A stretch of DNA of 64,000 bases from Gorsachius magnificus (GCA_034008185.1 CM067081.1:16987821-17051820); one strand, 5' to 3'; counted from the first letter of the stretch, positions 37,011-49,500 are shown. The notes: a model not told the origin generated them from the sequence alone. A program made the numbers and translations.

Positions 37011-38055
37011 GTCTCTCCTGCTTTAAGGGTTTTCTAATCAAGTTAAAACTTCCATATTCTGGCATACACTTTCCTCTTTTTTTTTATTTTAACCTGGGGA
37101 TAAGATATGTACTGGTTCCAAAGATGTTAAGGTTTGAAATTCTCAAAGATTCTGGACAAGTACTGAGTAACTAAGCCTATTATTGCACATGTTGGGTTTA
37201 AGCCAAGTGCTTTATCATTAAAATTCAGAACTGCTGCAGTAATACAAAAACAAACCCACAAAATATATGGAGAAAAAGATAAAAGGAGAATACTAATATA
37301 AAGAACTCTTGCTGGGATTTTTTTCCCTCTCTCTTCCCCTTATTTTTCAAATTTAACTTTAAAAATAGTGAGTTACTGAATTGTTAAAAGAAAAAGAAGC
37401 CAACTATGAACAAAGGCAAAAAATTTAGGCAAAATAATTTCTTAACAGAATTGGCTACTGCTATCTTCTCAATTTCCAATCCTATTTTCCTCTTATCCAT
37501 TCTTTGACTACTTGTTCACACACCCCTCCTCATTTGAACATAGCTTTCTTCAGCTTCTTTTAGATCATACATTACCTTCCTAAACATTGTGTTAGCAAGT
37601 TGAGAAATAGCTTTTCCTTTATCTAAAAAGAATTCAGGTAGGGCAAGGTCAGTGTTATAAATTTGTTCTTTCTTCCCCTGGATGTAAAGCTTGTGCAGCA
37701 AGGAACATTCTTTTCACTCCATATTTATACTCAAGCAGATATAACAGATCCAGATCATAACATTCACTTCTAATCAGTGATACAATATTTGTATTAAAAG
37801 AGGAGATTTGTAACATTCCCTGTGAACATTGTTTTTTCTGTCAATCAGTGATTTGGTCATCTGTTTCTATTATTTTATAGATTATTGTTGTTTCCCTGTG
37901 TGCAAGAAAATGCACTTCTCTGGCTACACCTCCACCATAATCACAGCAACTGCAGATAGATTTCAAAGGACTTTTGGTAACCGTCAAGCTCTGACAGTGA
38001 AAGTTGAATACAAATTAATATCTCTGATCAAAGTTGATGGATATCCTTTGCTTGT

Positions 38056-38086
38056 GTTGTGGTTTAACCCAGCAGGCAGCTAAACT
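38056..38086 (-). mobile_element. Tiny LTR 3'-end fragment
   Basis: The words tgtggtttaaccc and agcaggcagctaaac are the reverse complement of the final 30 bases of the avian ERVL-like LTR type seen at 23156-23700 (which ends ...gggttaaaccatgaga). Similarity stops abruptly on both sides. The short length keeps confidence moderate. Confidence 0.5.
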
Positions 38087-38277
38087 CCTTATTCACTAAG
38101 GGTAATTCATCAAGATATCTGTGCTGCTAGGATCCATACAGGCATTTCAAGAGATCTCTACAATGCTTCTGGATGTGTCTTTTTTTTTGACCAGTTTATG
38201 AATTACTTGTAATCAATAAGTCCCCTCCAATTATTTTTCTTTGAGTTTAAAGAAGTCCTCCTCTGGAGTCTCTTACA

Positions 38278-38298
38278 AGTGAGTACTTGACGCTTCTA
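38278..38298. repeat. 21-bp direct repeat, unit 1
   Basis: The first copy of a 21-bp word (agtgagtacttgacgcttct plus a) recurs exactly at 38420-38440. Similarity extends weakly into the pyrimidine-rich sequence on the right. Confidence 0.85.
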
Positions 38299-38419
38299 TC
38301 TTCTCTTCTTTTTAAAAGTTATTTTTCATTTGAGACCAGATAAGAAACTCTCCCTATTCTTTCATATGCATATGCTACATAGGCAGAGTACCTGAAAGTT
38401 TTTAAGATGAAACACCCTT

Positions 38420-38440
38420 AGTGAGTACTTGACGCTTCTA
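38420..38440. repeat. 21-bp direct repeat, unit 2
   Basis: Second exact copy, 142 bp from the first. The intervening sequence is not otherwise repeated. Confidence 0.85.
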
Positions 38441-40129
38441 CCTCTCTTATTTCCAAGGCTTGAAATTGTAGTCATGCCCTCTAGCATTAAGTATAAAAGT
38501 AAAGTTAGTCTCCTTCAGGCAGTAACTCTTTGTTTTCTCCCATTTTTATGTTCCTAAAAAAGGATTGAATAGCATAGAGCAGCTGTGCTGCTAAAGGAAA
38601 TAGAAACCAACATTTTTGCAATTATTATTATGTCCTTCTGAACAAGTGACCATTTTGGAATCCCATTCCTCCACTATTTTTGCTATTATACCTTGTGCTA
38701 ACAATTCAAGACATGGTACCATCCCACTATAAACAGAGTTTGACATTTATTGAGTTATATGGGGAAAGAAATGAATCAGAAATTAAATATTCTTTTCTTC
38801 TGGAAACAGACAAAATCATAAGGATTTACATTTTTAAAAGCTATATAATGCACAGCTTGTTTTAGATCCCTTACATATGTTGTATTCTGGTAACAGTGTG
38901 TGCTACTCTTTGTCTTCCTTCAAGTTTCTAACATACTTTTGTTTTATTCAGAGGTACGCCCCCATCTTGCTATTTAGACTTCCAACTTTCATGTAGAAAC
39001 TTGCATGATCAACCCTTAAATTTCCTTCCAACCCTGTTTCTATATGGCACTCAATTTGTTCCATCTATTCACCATCTCCTTGTATTACTACAGTCTTTAT
39101 CTGTCCCACTTTTTTTTCTTTAGGAACTTAGAATTTTAGTGACTTTAACCACAGTGGATGGGTCCTAGAAAACTATATGTTATTCTACATGTCTTGGCTT
39201 TCCCCAGTTTAAAAGTTCACTCTTGTCCTTGACTTACCAGCAGCTTGGTCCTCTTCCAGCAAAGTCAGAGAGGTAGTGGTCTGGAGAAGATTATTAGAAA
39301 CTGGATGCTCAGTCCCTCTTCCATCACATGAGCTAGAACACATCAAAGACAGGATAAAAGAAAAAAAAAAAAAAAGATAAAAGAAGATGCAACATGTACA
39401 TACGCCAAATGCCTTGTCACCAGATATTACTCTTATTAAGAGTTTACCTGAGCTTAGGAAGAGTCCAGACAAATTATTGAAATATTCATATGTTGAATCT
39501 ATGCACAGAAAACATGTCCAGCTCAGGAAGCCTCTGAGTTACAAATACCTGGGGCTAATATCATATATATGATGCTGTTGATAATGTAATAGGAAGTAAA
39601 CCTTTTTACAAGCAGTTGGAGAACTTGTTTGGGAAGTGAGAGACTGCTTTATATGCCACTCTTAACCTAAGGGACAAATCTGAAGTCATATCACGCTCAA
39701 CACTTTATAGGTAACTCCTGATGTGGGGAAGTAAGTATTATCACCTTCATAGATCTACAAGAATGGGCAAAAGGAATGAAACCCTGTGGTTTAATTACAG
39801 ATGTGTGAGCAGGATAAATGCACTCAAATTTATTTGCTCTTATAATTGATGGAGATCTTTTTCCACCAGTACACAGGGTGGTGGGCTCCTCTTGACTTCT
39901 CTTCCTCTGTACTCATGATTTTTCAATGCCTTTGCAAATTGGTGCAGCTTACCTAGTAAGGATGCAGGAGGCAACAATGTCTGTGGGCTAGTGGCTATAA
40001 CATCATACCGCAGCAAAAAAAGTGGAAAAAGGCTGTTATTGAGGATTATATAATGTCAGATACATGAAGTTATACATTCTGTCTCAGGACAGATCTCAGC
40101 TATATTTAATTCAAGACATTGTCCTCCAG

Positions 40130-40323
40130 GATAGTCCAAAGAAGAGCAGTAAGTCTGACCACAGGGCTACAGAACATCACCTGAGTACAGCATGAAATAA
40201 CTGAATTTCTTCAGTCTATGGAAGAAATAACTACCTTAAAATATGTAAAAAGCTGGCACAAAGGCAAACAAAATGTGTTATCTATAATCACCAGAGACAG
40301 AACATGAAAAAATGAATTTATAT
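40130..40323 (+). mobile_element. Ancient CR1-like LINE, left part
   Basis: Decayed plus-strand LINE wording: gtccaaagaagagcagtaag (VQRRA region), acagaacatcacctgagtac, ctgaatttcttcagtctatg (LFSLE region), cttaaaatatgtaaaaagct (FKYVKS region), aggcaaacaaaatgtgttat and gagacagaacatgaaaaaatg. It is interrupted at about 40323 by an LTR and continues after 41886. Its age exceeds that of the LTR inside it. Confidence 0.62.
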
Positions 40324-40693
40324 TGTTAAGGAAAATTCTGTAGAGCTTGCTGTAACTATAGGGTTAAGACTAGAATGGGGTAGGCATCGTTAAAGAATGC
40401 ACATATATAATTATGCCTTCTGTCCATGATCAACTGCTCAATTGTCCCCTGTACAGCTCCCTCCATGGTTGGGTTAACCACCAGCCAAGCTGAATCAGTA
40501 GAAGAAAGTTAGCAAATAGAAATTAAGGTTAAGAAATAGGTATTGTAGGAGTTTTAGACTTAGAGATAAGGCAAGGATGTCTTGCAACTAAGGTCAAGGG
40601 TTAGAATTTAGAATTTATAATAAGTTGAAAAAGAACACCAATCTTTTGTGCCACCAGAGGATGAAGACAATGACATTTGAAATGGACCAGATG

Positions 40694-40700
40694 AAGCAGA
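40694..40700. repeat. Target-site duplication AAGCAGA, left
   Basis: A seven-base direct repeat flanks CR1 copy 3, with its partner at 41629-41635. The chance of an exact 7-mer at both boundaries is low, but the 5' boundary was placed partly using it. Confidence 0.65.
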
Positions 40701-40704
40701 TGAC

Positions 40705-41082
40705 AGCGAGATCGAATGCACCCTCAGCAAGTTTGCAGATGACTCCAAACTGAGTGGTGAGGTTGACACACCAGAAGGACGGGATGTCATCCAGAGAGAC
40801 CTGGACAGGCTGGAGAGGTGGGCCTGTGTGAACCTCATGAGGTTCAACAAGGCCAAGTGCAAGGTCCTGCACCTGGGTCGGGGTAACCCCCAGTATCAGT
40901 ACAGGCTGGGGGAAGAAAGGATCGAGAGCAGCCCTGCCAAGAGGGACTTGGGTGTGCTGGTGGATGAAAAGCTGGACATGAGCCGGCAATGTGTGCTGGC
41001 GGCCCAGAAGGCCAACCGTACCCTGGGCTGCATCAGGAGAAGCATGGCCAGCAGGTCGAGGGAGGTGACTCTGCCCCTCTAA
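40705..41082 (+). pseudogene. CR1 ORF2 remnant, copy 3, part A
   Basis: The open CR1 frame runs from the region before the RT FADD box (here with one change, so it reads FADDSKLSG) to the VTLPL block. It stops at 41082, where copy 2 has ctctactctg and this copy has ctctaactctg, a single-base insertion that brings in TAA. The remaining coding part follows in another frame. Confidence 0.88.
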
Positions 41083-41092
41083 CTCTGCTCTG

Positions 41093-41536
41093 GTGAGACC
41101 TCACCTGGAGTACTGCGTCCAGCTCTGGAGCCCTCAGCACAAGAAGGACATGGACCTGTTGGAGCGGGTCCAGAGGAGGGCTACTAAAATGATCCGAGGG
41201 CTGGAGCACCTCTCCTATGAGGACAGGCTGAGGGAGTTGGGCTTGTTCAGCCTGGAGAAGAGAAGGCTGCAGGGAGACCTGATTGTGGCCTTTCAGTATC
41301 TAAAGGGGGCCTATAGGAAAGATGGGGAAAATCTTTTTAGTAGGGCCAGCTGTGACAGGACAAGGGGTAATGGTTTTAAACTGAAGCAGGGTAGGTTTAG
41401 ACTGGATATAAGGAGGAAATTCTTTACAATGAGGGTGGTGAAACACTGGAACAGGTTTCCCAGAGAGGTGGTGGAGGCCCCATCCCTGGAAACATTCCAG
41501 GCCAGGTTGGATGGGGCTCTGAGCAACCTGATCTAG
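41093..41536 (+). pseudogene. CR1 ORF2 remnant, copy 3, part B
   Basis: This is the continuation of the same CR1 frame after the one-base insertion. It encodes the C-terminal 147 residues with [38 protein letters not shown] and [20 protein letters not shown], and ends at the usual CR1 stop codon. It is very similar to copies 1 and 2. Confidence 0.9.
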
Positions 41537-41886
41537 TTAGCAGTGTCCCTGCTGTCTGCAGGGGGGTTGGACTAGATGACCTCTAGGGGTCCCTTCCAAC
41601 CCAAAGCATTCTATGATTCTATGATTCTAAGCAGAACTGTGACAGGACTGAGACAGAACGTACCAGCAGAGGAAAATTGAGAACTTTCTACTGACCAAGA
41701 AGAATAGAGGAATTGAGAATGCAGTGGAAACTTACAGTAGACTTTGTCTATTACATAATCATGTTGAAAAGGTATATAAGGTGCAAGGTGTATTTTTTAC
41801 ATTGCCACTCACTGAAGTGATGGCCCAACTCTGAGTTGTTAATAAAGGCAAACGTAGAGACAACCACAGACTGGTGAAATTCTTCA

Positions 41887-42117
41887 AAAATATTGCTGTG
41901 AAGCACTTTTTGGTTAGGCAGTAAGAAAACGTTTTTAAGTCTAAGGGCAGTTAAACACTTGAATCAATTACCTAGGAAGGATGAGGAAGCTCCATCATTG
42001 AAACCTGTAAGACAAACATGTCAGAAATAACACAGATACAGTGGATCCAGTCTTCATAATGGAGTTGTCTAAGTGACATCTTAAAGTCTCTTCAAGACCT
42101 TTTTATTATTCTACTAT
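41887..42117 (+). mobile_element. Ancient CR1-like LINE, right part (3' end)
   Basis: Plus-strand LINE wording resumes after the LTR: ttaggcagtaagaaaacgtt, gggcagttaaacacttgaat (VKHWN region), caattacctaggaaggatga, agctccatcattgaaacctg, then the 3' UTR to ttattattctactat, an eroded form of the CR1 octamer end. Together with 40130-40323 it forms one old element. Confidence 0.65.
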
Positions 42118-42551
42118 AAGCTGAAGATTGTGAGGCATTCAAATACAATAATAGGAATCTTATGAGTAAAATAGATAAATGGAGACCACTTTTGAGAATT
42201 TCACAACCATCTCACAGCTGTATCACTTTCATTGTACTAAAAGATCTATTAACTGGAAACCTGAAGTTCTGATTTACCTGGTGGTTTGAAAGAACATCAA
42301 GACACTGGACTAATCTTAGGCAATTCACATTTTGGATGCTTGAAAAATAATATATTACTGTCTCATTTATCTTTAATTACATAGAAATGTAGTCTGTAGG
42401 TTTAGCAGCAAAGTTTGGATAAGATAATATGATATTTTATTTTGTAAGATGCCCACAATTTGTACTTGAACTAAGACTTCATGATACTAATATTCCAACC
42501 CAAGCAATGGCAGCTCAGTTCTTTATCAGTTCATACTAGAGTTTAATAATC

Positions 42552-42597
42552 AATAATAATAATAATAATATAATAATAATAATAATAATAATAATGA
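42552..42597. repeat. (AAT)n microsatellite
   Basis: About 15 AAT units with one phase slip in the middle, ending in a degenerate ATGATAATC. Confidence 0.95.
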
Positions 42598-45500
42598 TAA
42601 TCAATGAGTTTCCTTTTCATATTGGAGAACACTCTGACAGAAAGTATTACCAGGCCTAAAAATGGCTTTCATATTCTATTCCTGTTATTCCTGCAACGTT
42701 TGTTTCTGCATTACTAAAATTGGTTCCTTAGTTACTGCCTCACCTTCCTACAGTATCTTTTGTGATAAAATTACTGTACAGTTTCTGCTTTGCAGGAGAT
42801 ATGTCTAGGCTTGAAACAGGGCTTCCAGGAAGCAATACAATACTCATCTCCTGTATTGATTTTTCACTAAATACAAAATTTGAACATTTTAACTGTAAAT
42901 GACTAGGCAAAATACTTTTTTCTTTCTATGGGTCCCTTCTCTGAAAAGGTTCTTCCCGTGGCTATAGCCATGTAAATTAGAAATGAATATTTGAAACAGA
43001 GAGTAGCTTAATTAGGAGTAGTACCATTAAAGATGAAGTATACACGTCTCTGTGTGTTGTTCTAGGAAAATGCTAATTCTTCTGACTTACACGACACTAG
43101 AGTTTTAATGATTCACAAAGCAAGTAACTATGAATAAATAATTTTAAAATTTTATTACTGTTCCAGGTAGCAACAGTTTCATAAGAAGCTTTTTAAAAAA
43201 TATATTTTACGTGTGCCTGAATGGTTTTCATCTCTTCATTTATTCTGTGAATATAAGAAACAAAGAGAGACAGGGAACAAAGTGGGATCTTAATTTTGCT
43301 TGAATTAAAGATGCTGAACAAACCCATGCAAGCAGTAGACAGTTATGACTAAGTCAAGCAGAGGAACCAAATTCTACTTTATGTTACACATCTTGTCCAC
43401 TTCTGGAGATAAAGCACTTGTCCTTTACGTAGGGGGGAAATTTCTTTGGCAGCTATTTAGTTCTCTTTCAGTGCTATTCATCCTTCTTTAAGGAAGAATG
43501 ATCCTATGTCAGTGATATCAACAATACAGTATGGAAGAGGAAGTAAAACTTTTTTCAGTATCAGAGGTAAAGAAAACATGTATGAAGCCTAAAACTGCTC
43601 AGTAAATGTTATATATAAAAAGTTCTTTAGCAATAGGAAGGAGTGAAGACATTGGAGTGATATTCAAGAATATCATGCCTTGTCAGCCTCCACTGTGTGT
43701 CACACTGTCAATGGAAGAAGATGTGCCGGGAGTTGATAGTATTTCAACAGATTTAGCAGCTACATTATTTTATTCTTTGAAATATTTACATGTTATAGGT
43801 AAAGGCAGCCTTTGCATCTGCACTTCATGAAACTATCCTGGGATATTTTACTGTGTCTGAGCATGATTATGGAGGCTGAGTTTAGCTGACTGACGTTAAT
43901 GATGACTGGCCAGATTGCTTTGCTCTGTGCCCTCCATTACTTGTGATCAACTTGTTGGCCAACATGATTAGGGTTTATTTCATGTCTAGCTGTCATGATG
44001 CCAAAACCAGTTGTATTCAGTCAGAGGTACCTGAACACACACCATCCACAGTCAGCTCTCTGTAATTGACTTGGGTGTTATTACAGATATATTCATTGCC
44101 ATTTAAAATCGCTCCACTCTAACTCTGTGCAAACCAGCAGCAAAGTCATTGACATAAAGCCCTTATCACAAAAATCTACATCAGCCCTTGATTCCTCCTC
44201 AGGCATATCTGCTGGGGTAGAGATTTTCAGTTCTTCATCATTCTGAAGGCAATCACTTAGTTTTTCTTGGCTTTATCTTCCTGAAGTATACCCTTTGCTC
44301 AGGAGGCAGGAGCGTAAGGAGAGTCATGAGTCCTCATGCTTCATCTATTGAGTGACAACACATTGCCTGGTCCTGTTCCACCCCACCTCATGGTGGTGGG
44401 TCTGCACCCTCATTCAGAAGCAGGCACAGGCTCACCTATGGCTCACTTCAAGCTGATAACAAGACGTGCATAATTAGCATGGCAATAGAATTGGTATTCT
44501 GTTAAGTATAGCAAAATAGTTTCCAATCTTTCTTAGAGTATAAGTGGTTTGGGCATGTATTTGCCAACCAGATGCTGAGAGGCATCAGTTATAGATCTAT
44601 ACACCTGTATCTGATTACAATTATTTGAGAATTATATTTATTTGAGAACAGTACAACCACCCAGGTAATCACAGTAAGGCTTTTAGCTCCTTTTCTTTCC
44701 TGTGTGCAATAAAGTATTGTCCATAATTTTATGTTCTGAAGAAAGCGAAGTGAGTAAAAATGCAAGAGTTATTTGCTTTAATACAAGAGGGTTTGAAACC
44801 CAGGAGTGATTTTCTATCACTAACTGCATTACTATAGTTCCTGTTCGGCTGCCTTTCATTTCAAGTGTAGTATGCCAGAAGGATTCTGGTGGTTTATTGA
44901 TTGTTGTTGTCATAATTAACCACTGTAATGGAATTCTGTAGGACAACATCTTGCTTGGACTTGTATGTAGAGAAAATATAAGGACAAAAACCAACCAACC
45001 AAACTCACAGTCAAAGGATGTTAGAGGATTTTTTCTTGGTTTGTGCCCTTTGAGGGGGTGAGAGACCAAAGGCAGAAATGATGTTATTGTAATGCTGAGT
45101 TGGTATCCTTGGACTTTTGGAAAAAGTGCGTTCTTGGGGGGTAGGTTTAGATCAAATTACCTAGTATAAGTGTTTATAATTGCAATCTCAAGAGAGTGTG
45201 TTTGTATTATAAAATTTTAAATGAAACTGCAGTATGGTTTGCATGACTGGATCATTCAGCAACACAATAGAAATAAGGTTAAACATTCAGTCTGATGAAA
45301 ATGTGCACTGTAAGTCTTACACAGCTGCTTGAATCTTTCATCACTGGAAGTAACAGAGGATTTGCAATCATGCGAAAACCATGTGCGCTTCTGGCCAAGT
45401 ACCCTATTGCTGACAGGCAGCATTTTTACAACATTTAGAGAGTGTTCATGAATAATATTCTCAATATGACCCTCAAAGCAAACTAGAGATTAATTGGCTG

Positions 45501-46523
45501 GGATTGTCCTCTTACTTTTCATAATTAGCAAGGGGGGAAATGTTAGGCAATGTATGATTAAGGGGTTACTGCATTATGGGGAGGTGAGGAATCTAAGAAA
45601 AGTTACTAACCACAAATATTACCTTTAAAGATAGCCAAAGATGATTCATATAAAAATTCTTTTCCATTAAAATCATTAATAGTCTGACAGTCCCATAACA
45701 ATTGTCTGCCCTCTTCTTAAAGCATGCTGAACTTAATGAAATTGATTGCTATAGGTAAATTTTGGTTAAAAGAAGTAAGATCCTTTTTATCATGAGAATT
45801 TACATCTCTTTCTTTTTTCCTCTCTTTCTTTCTCAAGCACCAGGTACTATACGCTTTGTTAATGCATTTTATTCAAAAGCCATTCAAGAAAAAATGAACT
45901 ATTGACATGGCTCTTGCTTACAGTAAGGACTGGTTGACTGAATTTAAAGTTGCAGTTTATCAATATGGGGAATATCAGATACTTATATCAATTTTATTTC
46001 TGTAAAAGTAAATTAGCCATAGAAAGTGTTTGTGGGAATTTTTTTCCTTTCCTTTGGCATAAAACTAGCAAAGTATTCCACCTTTTCTTGCCAGGAAAAT
46101 TAATACTGTAAAGAAAAAAAAAATTGTTTATGTAAGAGATATACTAATTCAAACCCTGTGAAAGTAACCCATGTCTGCCTCAGAAGCTTGAAGGAACAAT
46201 AATGGGTTATCTACACTGTGGATGCCTTTCTGCATTTCCAGCCTTGGCAAATATTAAAAGCAAGGATAGCGTACATGTGTGGGCATGTGCATGCATAAAG
46301 ACATGCATGTCCTTGCGTGCTGCTACAGCCCTCCTTTTCTTAAGAAGCCAGCACAAATAAGTGTCATTGGTCTGCAAATACCTCAGAAAGCCATTTTTAT
46401 AAGACTTGCTGTGACTCAGCTGCTTCTGCTCCGCATACAGAGGACTGGCAGTTGAGTGAATGAGAAACATAAAGGACATTGTTTTCCAGGTGTTGTTTTC
46501 ATGTACTTAAATATATTAGAATG

Positions 46524-46572
46524 TTTCTTTTTTTCTTCTTCTTCTTCTTCTTTTTTTCTTTTTTTTTTTTTT
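46524..46572. repeat. (CTT)n / T-rich pyrimidine tract
   Basis: A CTT repeat of five to six units lies between T runs, about 49 bp of pure pyrimidine. Confidence 0.92.
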
Positions 46573-49500
46573 GCCTAGCAGTTACCTAGATACTCTGAAA
46601 GAGGAAGACAGCAATGTCATTCAGAGAAAATGAAAGAATAAGAAAGCAACTGCAGAGATGCTAAAAAAGTCGTTTTAAAAATCAGTAGTGGGCCCAAAAA
46701 ACAAGCAGCTTTCCAGTAGTATCCTATGAAAGGAGATATTTGGGGGAAATTACATTTTCTCCCACTCATCCACCACATCACCACATACTTTGGAAAACAA
46801 GTAATAGTTTTGTGTCTTAGTCTTGGTGCTCTGTCTGGATGCAGGCACACAACAACCAATTTTGCAATCATTTCTGAATGTGTGATATGTTAGTCATTCA
46901 TTTCTAAACCTGCTCATTAATTTTAATGACACTGACTTCCTTTCTAAAGCATTGTGACATGTACAGTTGAAAAAAGCACCATATAAGAGTTAGGTATCAT
47001 ATTATTTTATTAAAGGCCATAATTTCTCTTTGAAAACTCATTGGCATGAATGAAACTAATTATTAAAATCTGGGACTTCAGCTGCAAGGTAGCTGAAATG
47101 GAGTGAATATTTTTATCTAATATTTGATAGGTTTGCATTTCAGATATGTATACATTTAATGCTAAAGAATTGGGAAGTTTTTCAGTATAGAGAATTTCAA
47201 GAGACATCTACAAATTTCTAAAATAAAATAATTATGCACAGTTTGTTTAAATGTCATGCTGCATTGTTGAACTCACATCACTGGCATCACATAGTGCCTG
47301 ATACTAGCTCCTGAATCTGGATCATCCAGCCTTAGGAAGTCAGAAAACTTTGGAAAAGCCTTTTTTTAAAAAAAAAGTTGTGTTTTGTGCCAGTTGTAAA
47401 AGCCACCCCCAAACATACCCTCTTCTTTACAGGAGGCATAAAGAGGACAATGTTCCAGTTATTCTGTTCCCCTGGATCCTTGGGTCATGACATTTCTATT
47501 TCAATAGTGTCTCTATTAAAGCCTCTTTAGCTTGCCTCCTGCAGTGTTGTTAGCAGACCTTGACATTATTATAAGGAATATAAACCCCCAGCCTTCTTCC
47601 ATGTGCCTCATTCCCCAGGTGAGCAACCTTTCTCTTCATGTTTCAGCTGTGTTTGTATAAGTCACAGTCTTGTTGTCAACCTTGGGTTTTGTTTAGGCTT
47701 TAAAGGCATGTATGTGAAATACACGAGACTAGAGCAGCAGCTGAGGTACTGGTGCTAAAGGAACAGGGATGTCTACTGAGGCATGAAGGAAGAGGTGTTC
47801 TGACCAAAACAAACAAGTTCTTCTTATTGTGCATCTCAGACAGCAACTGCTGGGAGGTTGATGCTCCAGCTATAGAAATTGCTCTGAAGAAACAGAAAGC
47901 AGGCTGAGGAGCAGCACTGACATGAGCCAGGAGCGATGGCCAAGTAGATCCACAGAAAGAAAAAGACTACTGAGACAAATCTGGAATCAGGGTAATATCC
48001 TCACTGTATTACTCCTGCTCTTAGTGATGAATCTCCTCAGCAGAAAGCTGAGAAGCATATGAACACATATCCCTTTCTCCTTTTTTCTCACCTTGCCATG
48101 AAGCATTTCTAAGATGGCCTGCTCCCCTCCAAGATGACCCCTCTCTGAAAGAAGATTGAAGAAATCTTGACTGGTTTTTTGGGATCAACTTTAGCATTGT
48201 CAGAAGTCAGCACAACTCAGCCAGTTTTACAGTCAGAAGGTGCTGAAAAATGGATAAAATGAAAGAACTGGCAGCATGAAATTCTTCAGAAAACATAAAT
48301 CAGTCCCGTCTGTTCACTGTGAGCAGTTAAATCCATTTCACTATAGTGAGAAAAATGAAGTGATTTTCTGGTGGGCAAAGAAAAAATCTGTTGCATAGAC
48401 AGATTGCCTCCACCTCCATTTATTCAGAAACTGCTTTTGCTGTTCTCCAGAACAAGATGAAGCCTGTCTCTTCTTCCATGAGGTAGTACCATATTCACCT
48501 ACAGCTCTTGAAGCATTCCAAACCCACGCTACCTTCAAATCCCATCTGGTCCCTGCTCCCACAGTTCAAGTCAGAGCTTTAGTCCCCGACCATCACTGCA
48601 AGAACAAATTGAAGGCAGTAAGCTGAAGACTGTTTGAAGGGGACCTGCCCCTGCTGCAAACATGCATAACACAGAGCACAGCATGCAACTGAAGTTTTCA
48701 TCCCCCTAAGCCAACCCATGTGCTTTCCTGATAGCCACCAGAGTGGGGCCATCAGCAAATCTGGGTTTGAACTCAGCCTCTTAAAATGATAGTGTAGGTG
48801 TAACAGTCCAAACAACCAGACTTGAGAACGCCTATGCGGTTTTTCCACCTTGGAAGTCCCATAATTTGGTACAGCACTGGGGCTTCTAGGACAGTCCTGA
48901 GCTGCGGTTCTTTTAGAGTCATGTGGTAAGTCAAAGCTAGTTAGGCACAAAATGACAAAATATTCTGGTCAAGTTCCTCCTTTCTCTAGGGCAATGTCAA
49001 CATTTTCTCTATGCTGTGGCTGTAAGGAACAGCATTGAATGTCCCAATATTCCTGCATGGGCCTTCTATTTGGTGAGGTTCAACTGTTTGCAAGCTTATT
49101 TGTTAAACAGATGGTGGTAAAGAGACCAAAGCAGAGCTAAGAATTTAGCCACAAATTTTCTTATGTTGGGGCAAAGGTCCCAGGTGAATATACTTCGTCA
49201 AAGACCGGATGGAAGGTTGTAAGAGCATCAGTACACTTATGAAGGTTTCCATGAGGCAATGGAAACATGAAGTCATGTGACCCTCTGTAAAATGTTCATA
49301 GTGTTTCCCTTTTTGCAATTCAGGCTCAGAATCCAGCTCTGTGGAGCCAGAGCTGTCTTGCAAAAGCTCTCCTTCCTTCAAGCCATTTTTGTCAGTTGTT
49401 ATATAATTTCAACACAGGAAAAAAGAAAAAAAGAGCAACTTTTAATGAATTAGTGCTTATTTCATGTTGTTACCTGAAGACATATCATCCAAGTGAAACA

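Larger units (their letters stand above)
37005..40129. other. Gene-free interval
   Basis: No gene is supported. Points of note: a protein-like minus-strand open stretch at 37516-37701, an LTR end fragment at 38056-38086, a 21-bp direct repeat at 38278 and 38420, and an A15 run at 39361-39375. Confidence 0.5.
40701..41628 (+). mobile_element. CR1 LINE, young 5'-truncated copy 3, inside an LTR
   Basis: A plus-strand CR1 of 928 bp runs from the FADD region of ORF2 to two octamers ending at 41628. It is the same subfamily as copies 1 and 2. The bases AAGCAGA stand immediately before it (40694-40700) and immediately after it (41629-41635), a likely 7-bp target-site duplication. The reading frame has one disabling change, an extra A near 41081. 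The element sits inside an LTR, which is itself inside an older LINE. Confidence 0.95.
40324..41886 (+). mobile_element. Probable solo ERV LTR, split by a young CR1
   Basis: The non-CR1 sequence at 40324-40700 plus 41629-41886 (about 635 bp when joined) has an LTR layout. It starts TGTTAAGG and has a TATA-like box (ggtatataagg, 41771-41781). An AATAAA polyadenylation signal follows at 41841-41846, 70 bp downstream, and the end is ...ATTCTTCA. The outer flanks belong to one ancient LINE, which resumes in register, so this block is an insertion. The flanking TATAT/AATAT bases could be a decayed 5-bp duplication. I do not recognise the exact family, and no internal retroviral sequence is present. 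Confidence 0.6.

Noticed and set aside
43937..44170. Possible very old minus-strand CR1 (gatcaacttgttggccaaca and nearby words)
   Set aside because: Only scattered word matches without consistent order; below what can be supported by eye.
48740..48800. tRNA-like B-box word (gggtttgaactc), possible tRNA or tRNA-derived SINE
   Set aside because: No A box at the right distance, no cloverleaf and no poly-A or repeat tail; isolated resemblance.
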